In this document: positions 1-12,957 of the stretch, one piece after another
How positions within the stretch are numbered: position 1 is the first letter of the stretch
How the letters are laid out: every line of letters starts with the position of its first letter
NCBI GenBank assembly: GCA_030063045.1
Contig: JAQSEB010000042.1
Location: 2,108,001-2,172,000 of the forward strand
Direction: 5' to 3'
DNA: 64,000 bases
Source of the DNA: Pratylenchus scribneri
Lineage: Eukaryota; Nematoda; Chromadorea; Rhabditida; Pratylenchidae
Notes under the pieces: generated by a model
The model's input: only the letters and a program-made list of their open reading frames with translations
The model's database searches: none
Told to the model about the DNA's origin: nothing
Program-made: the position numbers and the translations under genes

Positions 1-3000
1 ATACAAAATTTAATTTTCTATTAACATAAATAAAATGGACATTGGCCAAGTTGCGTAGGCTTCTTGTCAGCGATCTTCTCCATTTGGGGTTTAATGGTAA
101 TCCAAAAATATGAATCGCGGCATTTTCCTACGCACCATGGCCATGTCTATGCTTAATTCTATTTAACTTATCCAAATTGAATTGAATTGAAGTAAGTTTA
201 TTTTATGAAAATTCATTGCAAATGATTGTGAAAAGCAAAATCGAATTATTTCCCAAATTTATTTTTGATCTTCCAATCCAATTACCAAAAATTATAAATG
301 AAAAATGTAAAATTCGATGTACAGTAACGGAAAGAGCAGAGGAACCCAGCAGCAATCGAATTGCGCGAAATTGGCTGACATGAGAATGAAGGCATATAAT
401 AACAATATTTTGTTGTAAAAAGAATTCCTCCACCCAAAATCCAATTCCTTCCAAAGCGGAATATATACCCTTAAAATAAAAATTGTCCATTGTGTTCTGC
501 CCCATTCTTCGGTCAGCATTAATTGCATTGCTCAAAATGAGGGGAGTTGGTATGCAAACATATACCCAAAAATTCTCATTCAAAGGAACAAATTTGGGGC
601 AGCCTGACACGATTGAATGGATTTGGATGGATGGATGGATGGATTGAGTCTAGGCTCTAGGCAAAATGCTCAATTGACTGGCCCTTTTATGGCAACAAAA
701 GAATGGACAACATCTGCGTGAGGGAAATTTAAATCGTCATTTGGGACATTGAATTTAAATGTAAAATTATTTTATGAAATTCAAATTAAAACATTTTTAA
801 ATTATGAAAAAATGAAATTGTAAATGAGCCATCGAGATTCGAGAATGAGATTTTATGATCGAGAAAATTCAATTCATTGGCAAACATAGAAATTACCGCA
901 ATTGCTGGATGAATCCATGCAATTTTGATTGATATCTTTGGGGCATTCAGCCTTCAAATTGTGAAAATCAAATTGGTCATCAAAAGGGAAATCTTTTTTG
1001 ATGTTTTCTAATGAATTTGCCCTTGGGCAAAATTATTTCAAATACAGTAGGATTCCTCTTTGATGACTGATTTATTCTTCTCTTTTTACAGGCCAATCAT
1101 TTATCGAATCAAATCCAACAATGAAAATGATGAATTTGTTCGAAAATGGCCTTAATTCCATATATTTTTCTAATTCCATAGGTTGGCTATGTCCATTGCC
1201 ATTTTATTTTCATTTTCCTCATTTTTGTTGACTTTTTTTGTTTTTCCGAATCCGTTTAATTGCCAAAAGAGAGAAATCATCAACAGCAGTTGAGAATGGA
1301 AGCCTCAATTGCCGATGCCATAAAAATAAAAGGCATGGATGTTGTGAGAATGGACAAATTGGAGGGTGGAATGAAGCCTTAAAAAGATATACATTTTTTA
1401 ATTAATTAATTTATTTCTTTTTTTTTTTGAATTTTATAACAAAGAAGTGGTTTAAAGCACTTTTGCCCTTTTCTACAAAATAAAATGTACTTTGAAGAAA
1501 ATGGACACCAACAAATCAGAAAAGCACAAAAAATGATTCCAATTGAGCCCAAACATAAAAAGTGAATATGCTCAAAGAATATTGCCAATTGCCAGCCACT
1601 CCAATGCACTCATCAATCCATCTAATATTATCCCTTCTTTCAATGTTCCAATTTTCATTTGAATGGATTGCTAAATAAACATTTCCACCTCCATTTCGAT
1701 CAAGTTGGACAAAAAACAAAAAAAAGAATTGGCGAGAGGGATCAAAAGGGATTAAAGTCCTCCTTTCAGCAGCAATTCACGAATGAGAAGCCCCAAAGTG
1801 AAACAATATGGTCCGGCGAATCTTTTATAATTCATTCAATTTTCAATTGGCCACTACCAGAGCAGTCAGCCATTCGATCTTTGCGCTAAATTTGAATGGA
1901 TTTTATTTCAATTAAAATGTTTCTTTTGAAAAGTGGAACCCCTAATTTTAATAAATTCATTTATTTCATATTCTAAAAGTCTACAACTTTATTATTTACA
2001 TTTACTTCCTTTTATTATTTTTGTATTTTTTTCCCAATAGTAATTCAAATTGCACGCAATCCATCTGAATCTGAATATTGCCGCCAGTCAATTTGTTTTT
2101 TTTATTAAAATTGAAATGTACTTCGAATATGGGCAGCGGTTGAAAGAAAAACTAATAAATATTCAGAGTTGTAAAATGCGCCATTTCCTATTTTTTCCAT
2201 TCAATGTTCCTTAACAAAAAAAAGCGGATATTATTATTCATTTGCGCAATTCTCGAAGGAATAATAATATTCCCGACCGAATATTGCAACAATTCCTCAA
2301 TATTTCCCTGATTTTTTTTCTCAATTTTCCATAATTTATTAAGAATTTTTAACTTTTGATTTTTGTGTTTTATTCATCCATAATTGGCTTCCCATTTGCC
2401 CGCATCCCTTCAAAAATGTTCCAAATTTATCCCCCCTCCCTCCCCCCTATCCTCTCATTTGCATAAAATGGAATTAACAAAAAAAAAAAAAAATATAATT
2501 TTTTTTTCTTTTTCCCTCCGGCTAATCCCCCAATGCCCAATTATTATGCCATTTCCAAATTTCACTTTTATTCTTTGGACTATTGTCGCTGTCTGGCAAA
2601 ATTGCCTTAAAAATTGAAATAAAATATAATAATATTCTCCCCAAAATGTGCCATTCACATTTATTGGCACAATTTTCATCTATAACTTTATTACACAATC
2701 CAAACATCTTAAATGAATTGAATGGGCCAAAATGCACAAATAATGTCCATTAAATGAGTTCATTGGCAAATTTATCCATCCACTGGATTTGTTTTGGCAT
2801 TTTTGTGGCATTACTTCCCGACACATCTCGGCCTAATGGATCCAGAAAATGGATGGGAAAATGTGTTGAAATGGTGTGAATTGGGTCTCTGAAATGGGAA
2901 AATAAATAGCATTTTGTAAAATTGCAATATTCTCGATGGGATATTCAAAGCACATCCATCCATTCTTTCCTTGCCTTTTTTGCACATTTTTGGCTTAATT

Positions 3001-6000
3001 TAGCCTTTTCATGTATTTAAATTTGGAAGAGGGTATTGGATGTTATTTTTATTTAGAATTCAGCAAAAAATGAACAAATTCTCCATTGAACCAATTAAAA
3101 CATTTTATCATAATTTTATGGCCAAATAAATGCCAAGTTTGATGAAAATAATGCCGAAACTAAGGGCATAATCTCCTCATTATACTTCAATAGAGAATTC
3201 TCCTACCAAAATTCACCTTTTCCATTTGATATCATCCAAAATCCACATTCAAATCCATCCAAAATCCATTTTATGGCCACTGTTCAAAATTTCCCCTCAA
3301 ATATGGCATCCCTTCCATTTCCGCAGCATTTCCCATTGAAATAGGTCTAAAACACATCCAAAATACATTTTTAGGTCTGTTTTTGAAAAGGCCAACTGTG
3401 AATTCAATGGGAAAAGAGAATGGATGCTTTTTGGGATTGTTGGACCAAACCAAAAATGGTTGAGAGGGTGGCATTCAAAAAGGATGCCATTCTCTCCATT
3501 TTCAAACCATTTTCACCCAAAATGGCCTCCCTCTCCTCCATGGACAGAGGATGGTCTCAATTTTATTGTGGGAAAAGACGAATTCCAAATTGAAATGCGG
3601 AATGGATCGGCCATCCATGAACATTATGCCATTTTCAATGGGCCAATATTATTATTTTGTGCCTTTGAATGAATTGGGGGAAATGCCCTTTCAGAATAGG
3701 AAATATCCCTCCAAATAAGTTATGCCAAATATTTCAAGCAAAATGAATTTTTGGGCCTTTTTGCCCTCAATAGAATCTTTTTGTACCGAAAATTGTTCAC
3801 CTCCGCCCCCAACATCCGTAACACATATTTCCCCCCCCCCCCCTTCAATTTTGGACATAATTGAGTGGCCACAAAACAGAAACAAAATACCAAAATCGAA
3901 AAATATTTTCCAATTTTTAGTTCATTTTCTAGAAAAGTATTTCATTTGAAATTCTAACCAAAATTTGCGCCTTCGATGCTTTTTAATGGGGCATAGAAAG
4001 GGGCAGAATTGAAAATTGAATTGCTGAAAGCAAAAGTAGAAAAAGGAATGAAAAATGTAAATGGATGGTCGGTTTCGGAATTGAATTTGCCCCTAACAAT
4101 GTTAATTTTACGCCTTTTTTCTTCAACTTTTTGTTATCCCCTAAATTGTTTGACATTTTCAACAATTCATTTATTTTCAACATCCAAAAATCACTTCTCA
4201 ATTTTCTCTGGCAAAAAAAACATTGAAACAAAGATTGAAGCAATTCTCAAATAATTTCCTCTTTTGCCATTCACCAAAAATGGAATTTAAGCCATTCGGA
4301 ACAATTGGATTAGGGGGGAACGGACGAAATCATAGTCAATGATGAAAAAAAGCAACAAAAATGTCTCAAAAATGGTTGGCTGGGAATATGAAGAATTCAA
4401 AATGGGAAAAATGCCCAATTTTATGCAACAGAGCAAAGATCGAACAAATTGTAAAATTTCCCATCCATTTTATTCAATTTTGTGTGTTTTAATCAAAAAT
4501 AATTCAAATTGAATTTATGTTGCAATTTTGGGCCATTTTCTTGGATAATTTTCCCATTTTGCATAATTCAATAATATCCATTTACAAAAATTAAAAATGC
4601 ACAATTTGACCACCTCTGCTGCTGCTCTCTAGACGACGCAAACATATAATCCGCAAAAAGGGTTTCACCACCCATTTTAAAACCCGTTAAAATAAATTCC
4701 ATTTTACGTATTTTTTGAAATCCCTTCAAAATTCGCTACATTTTTTGCGAATATATTGAACGTTTATTAATGCAATTTCAATATATTATGCCACCACCCT
4801 TCCCTTTATAAATCATCCAAATTTGGCAATAAATTGGCTCCAATCATCCATCTATCCCATTCATTCCCTTAAATCAAATGTTCCTTGTTCTTTTCCATTT
4901 CCGCCTTTCAATTCAGTTCGGTTTGGATTTTCAAAAAAATTTATTCTTTGAGTTTTGGCCAATTTTACTTTTTTCCAACAAAATTTCCTCCCCCACTAAT
5001 TTTGTAACATTTTTTCCGCCAATTTTATTTACACTGTAATCCATCTTATTTCCTCCAAATTCCACCCTCGCCCATCCATTCATTTCCATGTCCATTTATT
5101 CATTTCAGTAATTCCAACTCAAATGCCAACCGTGGTGGAGTAAAACATGGAAAAAAGATGCGCATCGAGACATTTTGGCCATCCACCCAAAATTCCCCAT
5201 TCCATCCATTTTAGTTAGGGGGAATCCATCCATGGCCAATCCAATGGAAGCAATGAATTTAAATCAAAGAGGAAAGGAAGGGGGAATTTGTGCCCGCAGG
5301 GCGGATCATTTTGCATTAATGGAATTAATGGATTTGTACGGCACAAAAAAGGAAATTTAAGACAAAGGATGGATTCAAATATTTTTATACATTTTCAAAA
5401 AAACTATAGGCCTTTTCCACTGGTCTTTTTATTATTTTAAATTAAATTAAATCAATTTCATTTTATTCCATCCTTTAAATTGTCCAAAATATTAATATTA
5501 TCGCATATATAATATTCATTATTATTTTTTTTTTTGATGATATTTCTTCTGCAACTGTTCAATCGAGGACTTGGCAAAAATATTCCCATAACATTTTATT
5601 CTCCACCAAAAAAGTGAATAAGTCTATAATTTTCCCAAATCCGGGTACAATTTTATTACTTTAATTTATGCCAATTTTTCCATATTTTTCCTTAAAAAGT
5701 TCAAAAATCATTTTTTAAAAATTCTTTTGTTTAAGAAGGTGTTCACTGTTCACACTTTTTCTATTTCTTCCATTTTTAACCAACAAACTCAAAAAAAGAT
5801 TATTGAATTTCCTTATTGCCATTGGCCATTTGCCACACCCAAATATTTCATAAAAGCCCAAAATGTCTCCAATTATTTAATCAAAATCTAACATTCCTTT
5901 AAAATTTTAATGGATTAATGCTCATTTTCTATCAAAATGGCATTTATGAGGTAAAAATGCCAATTTTGTGAATATTCTTTATAATGGTAGTCCACTTTAT

Positions 6001-6436
6001 TTATTGAATTATTCCCCCAAATTCATTTGCAAAATTGAAGGTGTGGCCAAAAAGGGAAATAGAAATGAATATTTTTGTACAAATTTTCACCCAAAAATGA
6101 ATTTATTTTCTCATGCTAAAATGTACAAGGCAAAATTGCACTAAATTCCGCCCACTTATCTCATAGGATAAATAATTTTTAATTGGTTGCATTTCAATAC
6201 AATAAGCAAATCACCTTTAACTTCTAAATCAGAATTGGTCCCATTCCAAAATTAAATTATCAAAATAAATCACTTTGTCCCATGATGCTGCCATCCAACA
6301 TCCATTCATCCATTCATTCCTTCATTTGGTTTCCAAGTTTCAACATTCCCCTCCCCCCATCCAATTCATTTTTGTTGCACTTTCTCCATTCCATATTCAT
6401 ATTCATTCACAATATTACCAATTCCACCCTCAAAAA
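1..6436. other. Gene-poor AT-rich region
   Basis: Stretch with only short, stop-broken open frames lacking splice-linked continuation, signal peptides or recognisable domains. Homopolymer A/T runs and a short GGAT microsatellite near 628-648 are the only structure seen. It could hold distal regulatory DNA or untranslated exons of the GPCR gene at 12.96 kb, but nothing in it supports a coding gene. Confidence 0.6.
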
Positions 6437-6444
6437 GTAGTCAT

Positions 6445-7251
6445 CAGTGTTTTCATGATAGTGCTAAAATGATATGATAATGATATGATAGTGATATGAT
6501 AATGATATGATAGTGATATGATAACAGTTTGACTATCATATCAGTATCATATCATTTTTAGAAATTTACTATCATAAAAAAGTGATACTATCATGATAGT
6601 ATCATGATAGTTGAAATCAAGGTATTTTTCCAAGATTTTTGAAAATTTTGTCCATTTTTCAAAGAATTTTTAAAAATTTTGTCCATTTTTCAAAGAATTT
6701 TTAAAAATTTTGTCCATTTTTCAAAGAATTTTTAAAAATTTTGTCCATTTTTCAAAGAATTTTTGAAAATTTTGTATATTTTTCAAAGAACTCTTTATAG
6801 ATTTTGGACAATTTTTAAATAAATTATTATTCCTGGACCCTTTACTGCCATTTTTAGCAATCATAACTTTTTCTTATGTACCTCTCTTAAATATATATTG
6901 AATTTTTCATATACTATTCTCTGAATTGATTTTAAAAAATTCAAAATTTAAAGCTATACTTAAAAATGAAATCCCATTAAACTTATTTAACTAACCAAAG
7001 AAAAAAATTTATTAACTTGGAAAGAAATTTTTTTTGAAATGTTGGTCTTTTTTTCGGTTTTTTAAAAATGATAATGATAGAAAAATGATATGATAATGAT
7101 AATGCTAAAATGATATGATAATGATATGATAGTGATATGATAGTGATAATTGCCACTATCATTATCATATCATATCATTTTGAATGATACCATTTTGACT
7201 ATCATATCACTATCATATCATTTTGAAAATTTTGGTATCATGAAAACACTG
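6445..7251. mobile_element. hAT-type MITE with 8-bp target duplication
   Basis: The ends are inverted copies of CAGTGTTTTCATGATA (6445-6460 and 7236-7251). They are flanked by identical 8-bp direct repeats GTAGTCAT at 6437-6444 and 7252-7259. An 8-bp duplication and a terminus fitting the YARNG pattern are known hallmarks of hAT transposons. Subterminal parts are arrays of GATATGATA/ATGATAGTG words in inverted orientation, so the element could fold back. The centre holds a 31-bp tandem repeat. No transposase reading frame exists, so it is non-autonomous. Confidence 0.88.
6630..6812. repeat. 31-bp tandem repeat inside the MITE
   Basis: About five to six copies of a unit with TTTTGTCCATTTTTCAAAG as its core, followed by an A/T tail, with few substitutions between copies. 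It lies in the middle of the hAT-type MITE, so it was probably carried or grown there. Confidence 0.8.
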
Positions 7252-7259
7252 GTAGTCAT

Positions 7260-10200
7260 TCAATTCAATGAGTTGGATTTTATCCCCCAAAATTCGCAAT
7301 ACCTTCTCAAGGAATAATCCCATCCATCCATCCATATATCCTCTTCACTAAACCAAAATCCCCCCACCTCCTCCCACATTGGCATTTTTGGCCACAAATG
7401 TGAGAATGTGCCGCCATTGTTCTCCATTTGTGATGCTCATCTTCCAATGTCACAAGTTCATTATTCATTCATATTCCCTCCTTTCCACACCTTTTCCCTA
7501 CTTCTTTTTGGCTCATTCCGCTTGGCCACTTTTCCCCATGGCAGTTTCATTTCAACCATTTCTTTTCCCTTTTGTATTGTTTCCATTTTATTTGCCTTTC
7601 AATTTATTTCCGCCCCAAAAATCACTGGCATAACTTCCATTCCCCCCTTTGGGGTGCCCAAATCCAAGAAAGGAACACTTTTTTGTGGTCTAAATTAGCA
7701 TTTTCCTCAGTCCATCGATTTTCCTCTGGCCAATAACCCATTTTTGGCCAACTTTCTTTAAACCCTAAACCCAATTCCTTCCTTCCTTTTTCCCCACCGC
7801 TAAATTGTTCTTTAGTCCCCAATCAATGTATTTGAATGGAATATTCAATTGTTTCCATTTGCGCAATTTTATGTGAATTTTCCCAGTGCCAAAAATGAAA
7901 ATGACCATTGGCCTATTTTCAATTAAATTCACTTTTTTTGCCAATTGATTCCTTCTCCAACTTTTTATTCAATATTCCCACCCAAAATTGCAAACATTTT
8001 CATCTCAAATTTCCCCTCAAAAATTGGACATTTGCACATTATCCACACCCAAATAATATTAATAATCAATTTTGTTCTATTTTTGTGGCCGAAGGTTTGC
8101 CTTTGAATTAATCCAATAAATTTTTCCTTGGCCCAATCTTCTTTCCACCATTTTTCATTCCTCAACAATAATTTATTATTATTTTTGTGCTTTGAATGGG
8201 CCAAAATGGGCGTTTGTTCCGTCCAATTCCAAAATTGTCGTCATTCTTCGCATTTCCGCACAAAATTGCACGGATGAATGAATGAATTGCTTCCAATATC
8301 CAATTTGATCCATCTTCTTTTCCTTCACATTTCCCAAAATTGGATGGCAATTGGAAAACATTTCCCTTTAAAAATATTAATTCCCATTTTTCCAATTCCC
8401 TCAATGTTATTTTTCTTAATTTTGACCGGAAAAAACAATATGCCCATTTAAAATTCGCACAATTGTCAATATAAATGACAATAAAAGTGCCATTTTTAGG
8501 GCCAAATTCCCCGAACAAATCATTTCTTTACCTTTGCCAAAATTACATATTTCCTCCTTCATTTTTACTCATTTTCACTGTAATCCATTGTTTGGGGATT
8601 ATTTGGTTTTATTTCTTAAGTCTGACTTTTCGAAAAAGTTATTTTGAATATTAAAATAAATAAAAAAGAATACTGGATCAATTTATATGGGAAAATGAAA
8701 TATAGAAAATAAAATATTTTTGACTTCAATCTTAATGGGAATTTGTTACTAAAAATGAAACAAATATAAATGGACTAAAACATCCTAAAAAGAGAAAGAA
8801 ATTGTCTGGTTCAAAAATTCAATTCACAATTTTGGGTCATTTCCAATTTACGTAAAAATGTGGCCAACATTCTTAATCCCCTTCCAATATTTGAAGTCCA
8901 TCAATTCATTTCCCTTTCATTAATTCCTTTTTAAATTTTCCATCCAAAAATGTTCATTCTTTTTTTTATTTCCTTCATCCAATTTTTAATCCCCTCCTCC
9001 ACTCCACTCATTTTTTGCCTCTGGCCATTTGACCTTCCAAAAATGGTCAAATTTGGCCAAATTACTGGAAAAAGTCCAAAAATTGAATAAAAGAGGAAAA
9101 TGTTGCAATAACCAAAAGGGCAACCAATTCCCAATTCCCCACATCCTCTTTCCCCAAAATTTTAGAAATTTAAACAAACCAAAAGAGGTGAAGTCCCCCA
9201 CATGTTTTCCTGGCAGTCCCTCAATTCCCTCGCATAATTAATTAACAAAGAAGAGCATATTTTTCCCCTAAATAAAGTGCACAATTTCGTATGGCCAACA
9301 TCCCATTATATACCATGCGCATTCCCCCTCCTCCCTTCATCATTGTCCCTAAACAGATTGAATCACTGCCAAATTGTCCCATCCCAATATTTTGAGGAAT
9401 TTCAATTTTTAATTCGAAGAAATGATTTTTTCCCGCCGGAGATGTCCTCCTCCCTCTATACCAGGAAATATGTCGTCCCCAACCCATGATGAATTATTAA
9501 AGCCTAAATAGAGGGCATGGGGTATTTTGTTGCGTTTCCAAATTGCCAGCTTCTAATTTCCTTTTATTTTGCACCCAATAATTTAGCATTTTTTGTGCCA
9601 CATGTGCCCACCTCCCCCTGCTAATTCCCTTTAATTTACGCAAAAACATAAAAATGGCCGCCCTTTTGTCGCATTTTTGTTTCAAAATTGAAAGGAAAAG
9701 CTGCCAATTTTGTGGGATTGAAAGGGGAAAATGGCAATCAAACATTTTATTCCAATGAAAATGACAGCAACAAATTAGCGGAATTGGACAGGAAATGAAT
9801 GGAATTGAGCGAAGCATCCATTGGAATTAGAAGGCGGAGAGGATTTTTGTTGCCATTCCATTTTAGAATTTAAATTCGTCATATTCCCCCCATTATTAAA
9901 AAAAGAACAAAATTCGTACATTCGGTTCGGACTTCGGATAAAGTTCATAAATTAAGTTTTATCCAGTCAAACTTTTTACGCATTCATTCCCCAAAATCCT
10001 CTTTAAATTTTCCTTCCATTTTAAAAATGTTCTAAATTGAGGCATTCAAACTTAAAATGGAAGAAAGCAAATTAATTCCATGAAAATTAATTTAAAAAAT
10101 ACGGAAACTTTTTGCAACTATAAAGCACAGCCAATGACATCCATCCCATCCAATGGTACCAAATTTAAAAATGCACAGCTAAAATAACATTAATTAATAT

Positions 10201-12850
10201 TCAATATTCTTTCCATATTTCATTCACCAAATTCCAATATTAAATCAAATTAATTTAATGCCAAAATATTCTCCCACCATTCTCTCCCTCTATTTCCTGT
10301 ACCACATTTTTGGCACAATAATTCGATAAATAATAATTTTTTGGGTTGCCATTTGCTTTGGCCTTCCCCCCCCCCCCTTCGAATGTTTCTCAAATTTCGC
10401 CGACACTCAAAAATTGTCCGGTCATATTTTTTTTGTTGGCTTTTGGCCCATGTCCCAATTTCTCCCCCATTTTTGGGTCCATCCATAATTTGTCCCCTTC
10501 AATTTGATTAATTTCCAAAGCACACCTTCATTCCCCATTCATTTTGCCAACAAAAATGGCAACAACTTTTCCCCATTTTTTCCATTTAATATAAATTAAA
10601 TTGTCCCCAACAAGAAAGAGAGGGAATCACATTTGGCTTGAGGGAATATTCAAACAAGAAATTATTCCACCAATCGACGTCAATAAAAAATTGAATTTGG
10701 ATTGGATTGGTTATGCAAATCCATTACCATTGCCATTCTTTTTCCTTTTGTTTCGATTTGATCAGAGAATGTGTATCATTCATGATCAATATTATTTGAA
10801 ATTAAATGCGATTAGTTCCATTCAATTCGAGTCAATCCCATTGTTATTCCATCCAATAATCTACATTTAAAAGAATTGTCTGTGAAAAAGGGGATGAAGC
10901 CCCAAAATTGAATTGAATGGAAGGGCAAAATACCAGGAAGAAAGGAATGCCGAGGCGGACTATTAATTAGGTAGAATAGAAGTACAGAGGAATGATGCCC
11001 TTTTGTGAATATTCATAAGAGAATGTTTTAGGTATATTCAATGAAATAATGCAAATTCATCGGTCCCCTCCATCCAAATTCATCGTTTTTTTGTCATTTT
11101 TCCATCAAAAATTCCATTAAATTGTCTGTCCTTTTTACAAGCATTTTTGTAAACTTTTGGCAAATTTTAATGAGATAAAAAACACAACAATCCCAATTAA
11201 TTCATTCATCCGTCATCATTGGATAATATTCATCAGGGGAAAAGGGCAGACACAGCAGATGCATTTTCACAAATTGGCCAAAAGGGAATTGGAATTGGCT
11301 CATTTTGCATTAGCAGAAAAATAATCACGCCATATTCCCCCAACAACCATTTGCGCACTTTTCCCCCATCCACCGTGGGTGGCAAACAATTCATCCATTC
11401 AATTATTTCATTCATCCTAGATTGGGCCCAATAATTGGCCTCTCCTGGGGATTTGTCCATCGCCCCCTCCCATTTAATACAAATGAATTTATTTTTGTTT
11501 TTTTTTCCATAAATTTTTAGCCCAATTTGGCCATAATTTCCTTTTTCTTCTCATTTTCTGTCCGAATATTTCTTTTCATGCCCACAAATTGATTCCAGTG
11601 AATCCCCCCAATTCCACTATGATTACATTCATTCGTATAGTCACGGAACCATCCCCCCTTCAATTATTTTTCCATGTGCCTTCTTCTTCGTCCTTTCCCC
11701 AAGAATTGCCATTTCGCGCATCCCCCACCTCATCCCTTTCTTCATTTATTAATCCATCATTTGCCCTTTCAAAATTGGCACCAATATTCATTTCGGCATT
11801 TTACCCCACCAAAAGAATGCCAATTTGCCCTTCCCTCTTTACTTTAATCCGTTTAATATTATTCTTTATTCTTTGATTTCCTTAAAATTGTTGCCATCAA
11901 TGAATGAAGGGGAAAAATTTGATTGTAGTTTGTTGTGCAAAAATATTCTAAATTTGTTCATTTCCCATTCAAATCCAGCAGTCTTTGTCCCTTTAATCGG
12001 CTAAAAATGATGGCATGGCCACACATTGAGAATAAATCCAACATTGGGATTTAACCAACCCTTTCCAGACAACATAAAAATATTATTTTTTAGTCCATTT
12101 TTTGCCCATCTGTCATTTGGCCCCAATAAAAATTTTTTTATTTCCCAATGAAGGCCATAAAAGACGAAATTTGAGAGGGGAATCATCATCATTTTGCCTT
12201 CAGGGAATAATAAAAATAGGTTATTTAAAGGATGTTTTGGCCAAGGTTTTTTGCAGGAGAGCATATGTTCATCCCAAAACCCCATAATTCCCTATTTCTT
12301 TTTTATTGTTTTTTGGCCATAAATTTGTCATCTTCTTGGCCAAAAATCTGCATCAATTTGGCCCAAAAATGATGGATTCAAATTTGGCCCTCAATTAACC
12401 CTTTTATCCCAGGGAAAACCCAAAGCAAAAGCATCGTTTTTTCCCATCAAAATGACCAAAAATGCACCAAAAATGAACAAAATGATACGAAATTGATGTA
12501 GAGAAATGCACTTTTTATACAAATAAAAGAATTGCGAGGAAAAAGCTGAACAAATTAATTGGAAAAAAAATTGGCAAAAATATAGAGAATAATTCACAAT
12601 TATAATTTGATCGATGGATGAATTTAATAGTTTATTCCCTTTTAGCAAATTTAATTTAAATATGCAAATTTGCGAGTGCAAAAAGCTGCCAAACTAATTG
12701 GGCAGAAATTGAAAATAATTAAATTTATCCATTTCCAATTTTCATTTTCCCTTTTAATTTTCTTTCCGCATTTTATTATCCCTTCCAAATTTATCATTTC
12801 CAATAATAAATTTACAAAATCCCTTTTTTGGCATCCAATTTTCCTCAAAT
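7260..12850. other. Gene-poor region upstream of the GPCR gene
   Basis: No open frame here has credible splice context, composition or domain content; the longest (about 118 codons on the minus strand near 8.2-8.5 kb) has no recognisable motif. Pyrimidine-rich stretches and poly-C tracts such as 10370-10377 are present. It may contain the promoter or 5' untranslated exons of the downstream GPCR. Confidence 0.55.
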
Positions 12851-12871
12851 TCATATTTTCTTTTTTTTCAG
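12850..12871 (+). promoter_or_regulatory. Probable splice or trans-splice acceptor before the GPCR start
   Basis: A strong polypyrimidine tract ending in TTTTCAG at 12871 lies 86 bp before the ATG at 12958, with an untranslated stretch in between. In nematodes such a site often receives a spliced leader, but it could equally be the end of a 5'UTR intron. Confidence 0.45.
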
Positions 12872-12957
12872 CCCACAACTTATTCCCTCCTTTGGGATTG
12901 GCCCAATTTCCTCCAATTTATTCATTTTTCTGCGGGTGGTCTTTCCATTATAATAAA

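Noticed and set aside
8162..8518. 118-codon minus-strand frame
   Set aside because: No domain, signal peptide, or linked exons; length is within chance for pyrimidine-biased DNA.
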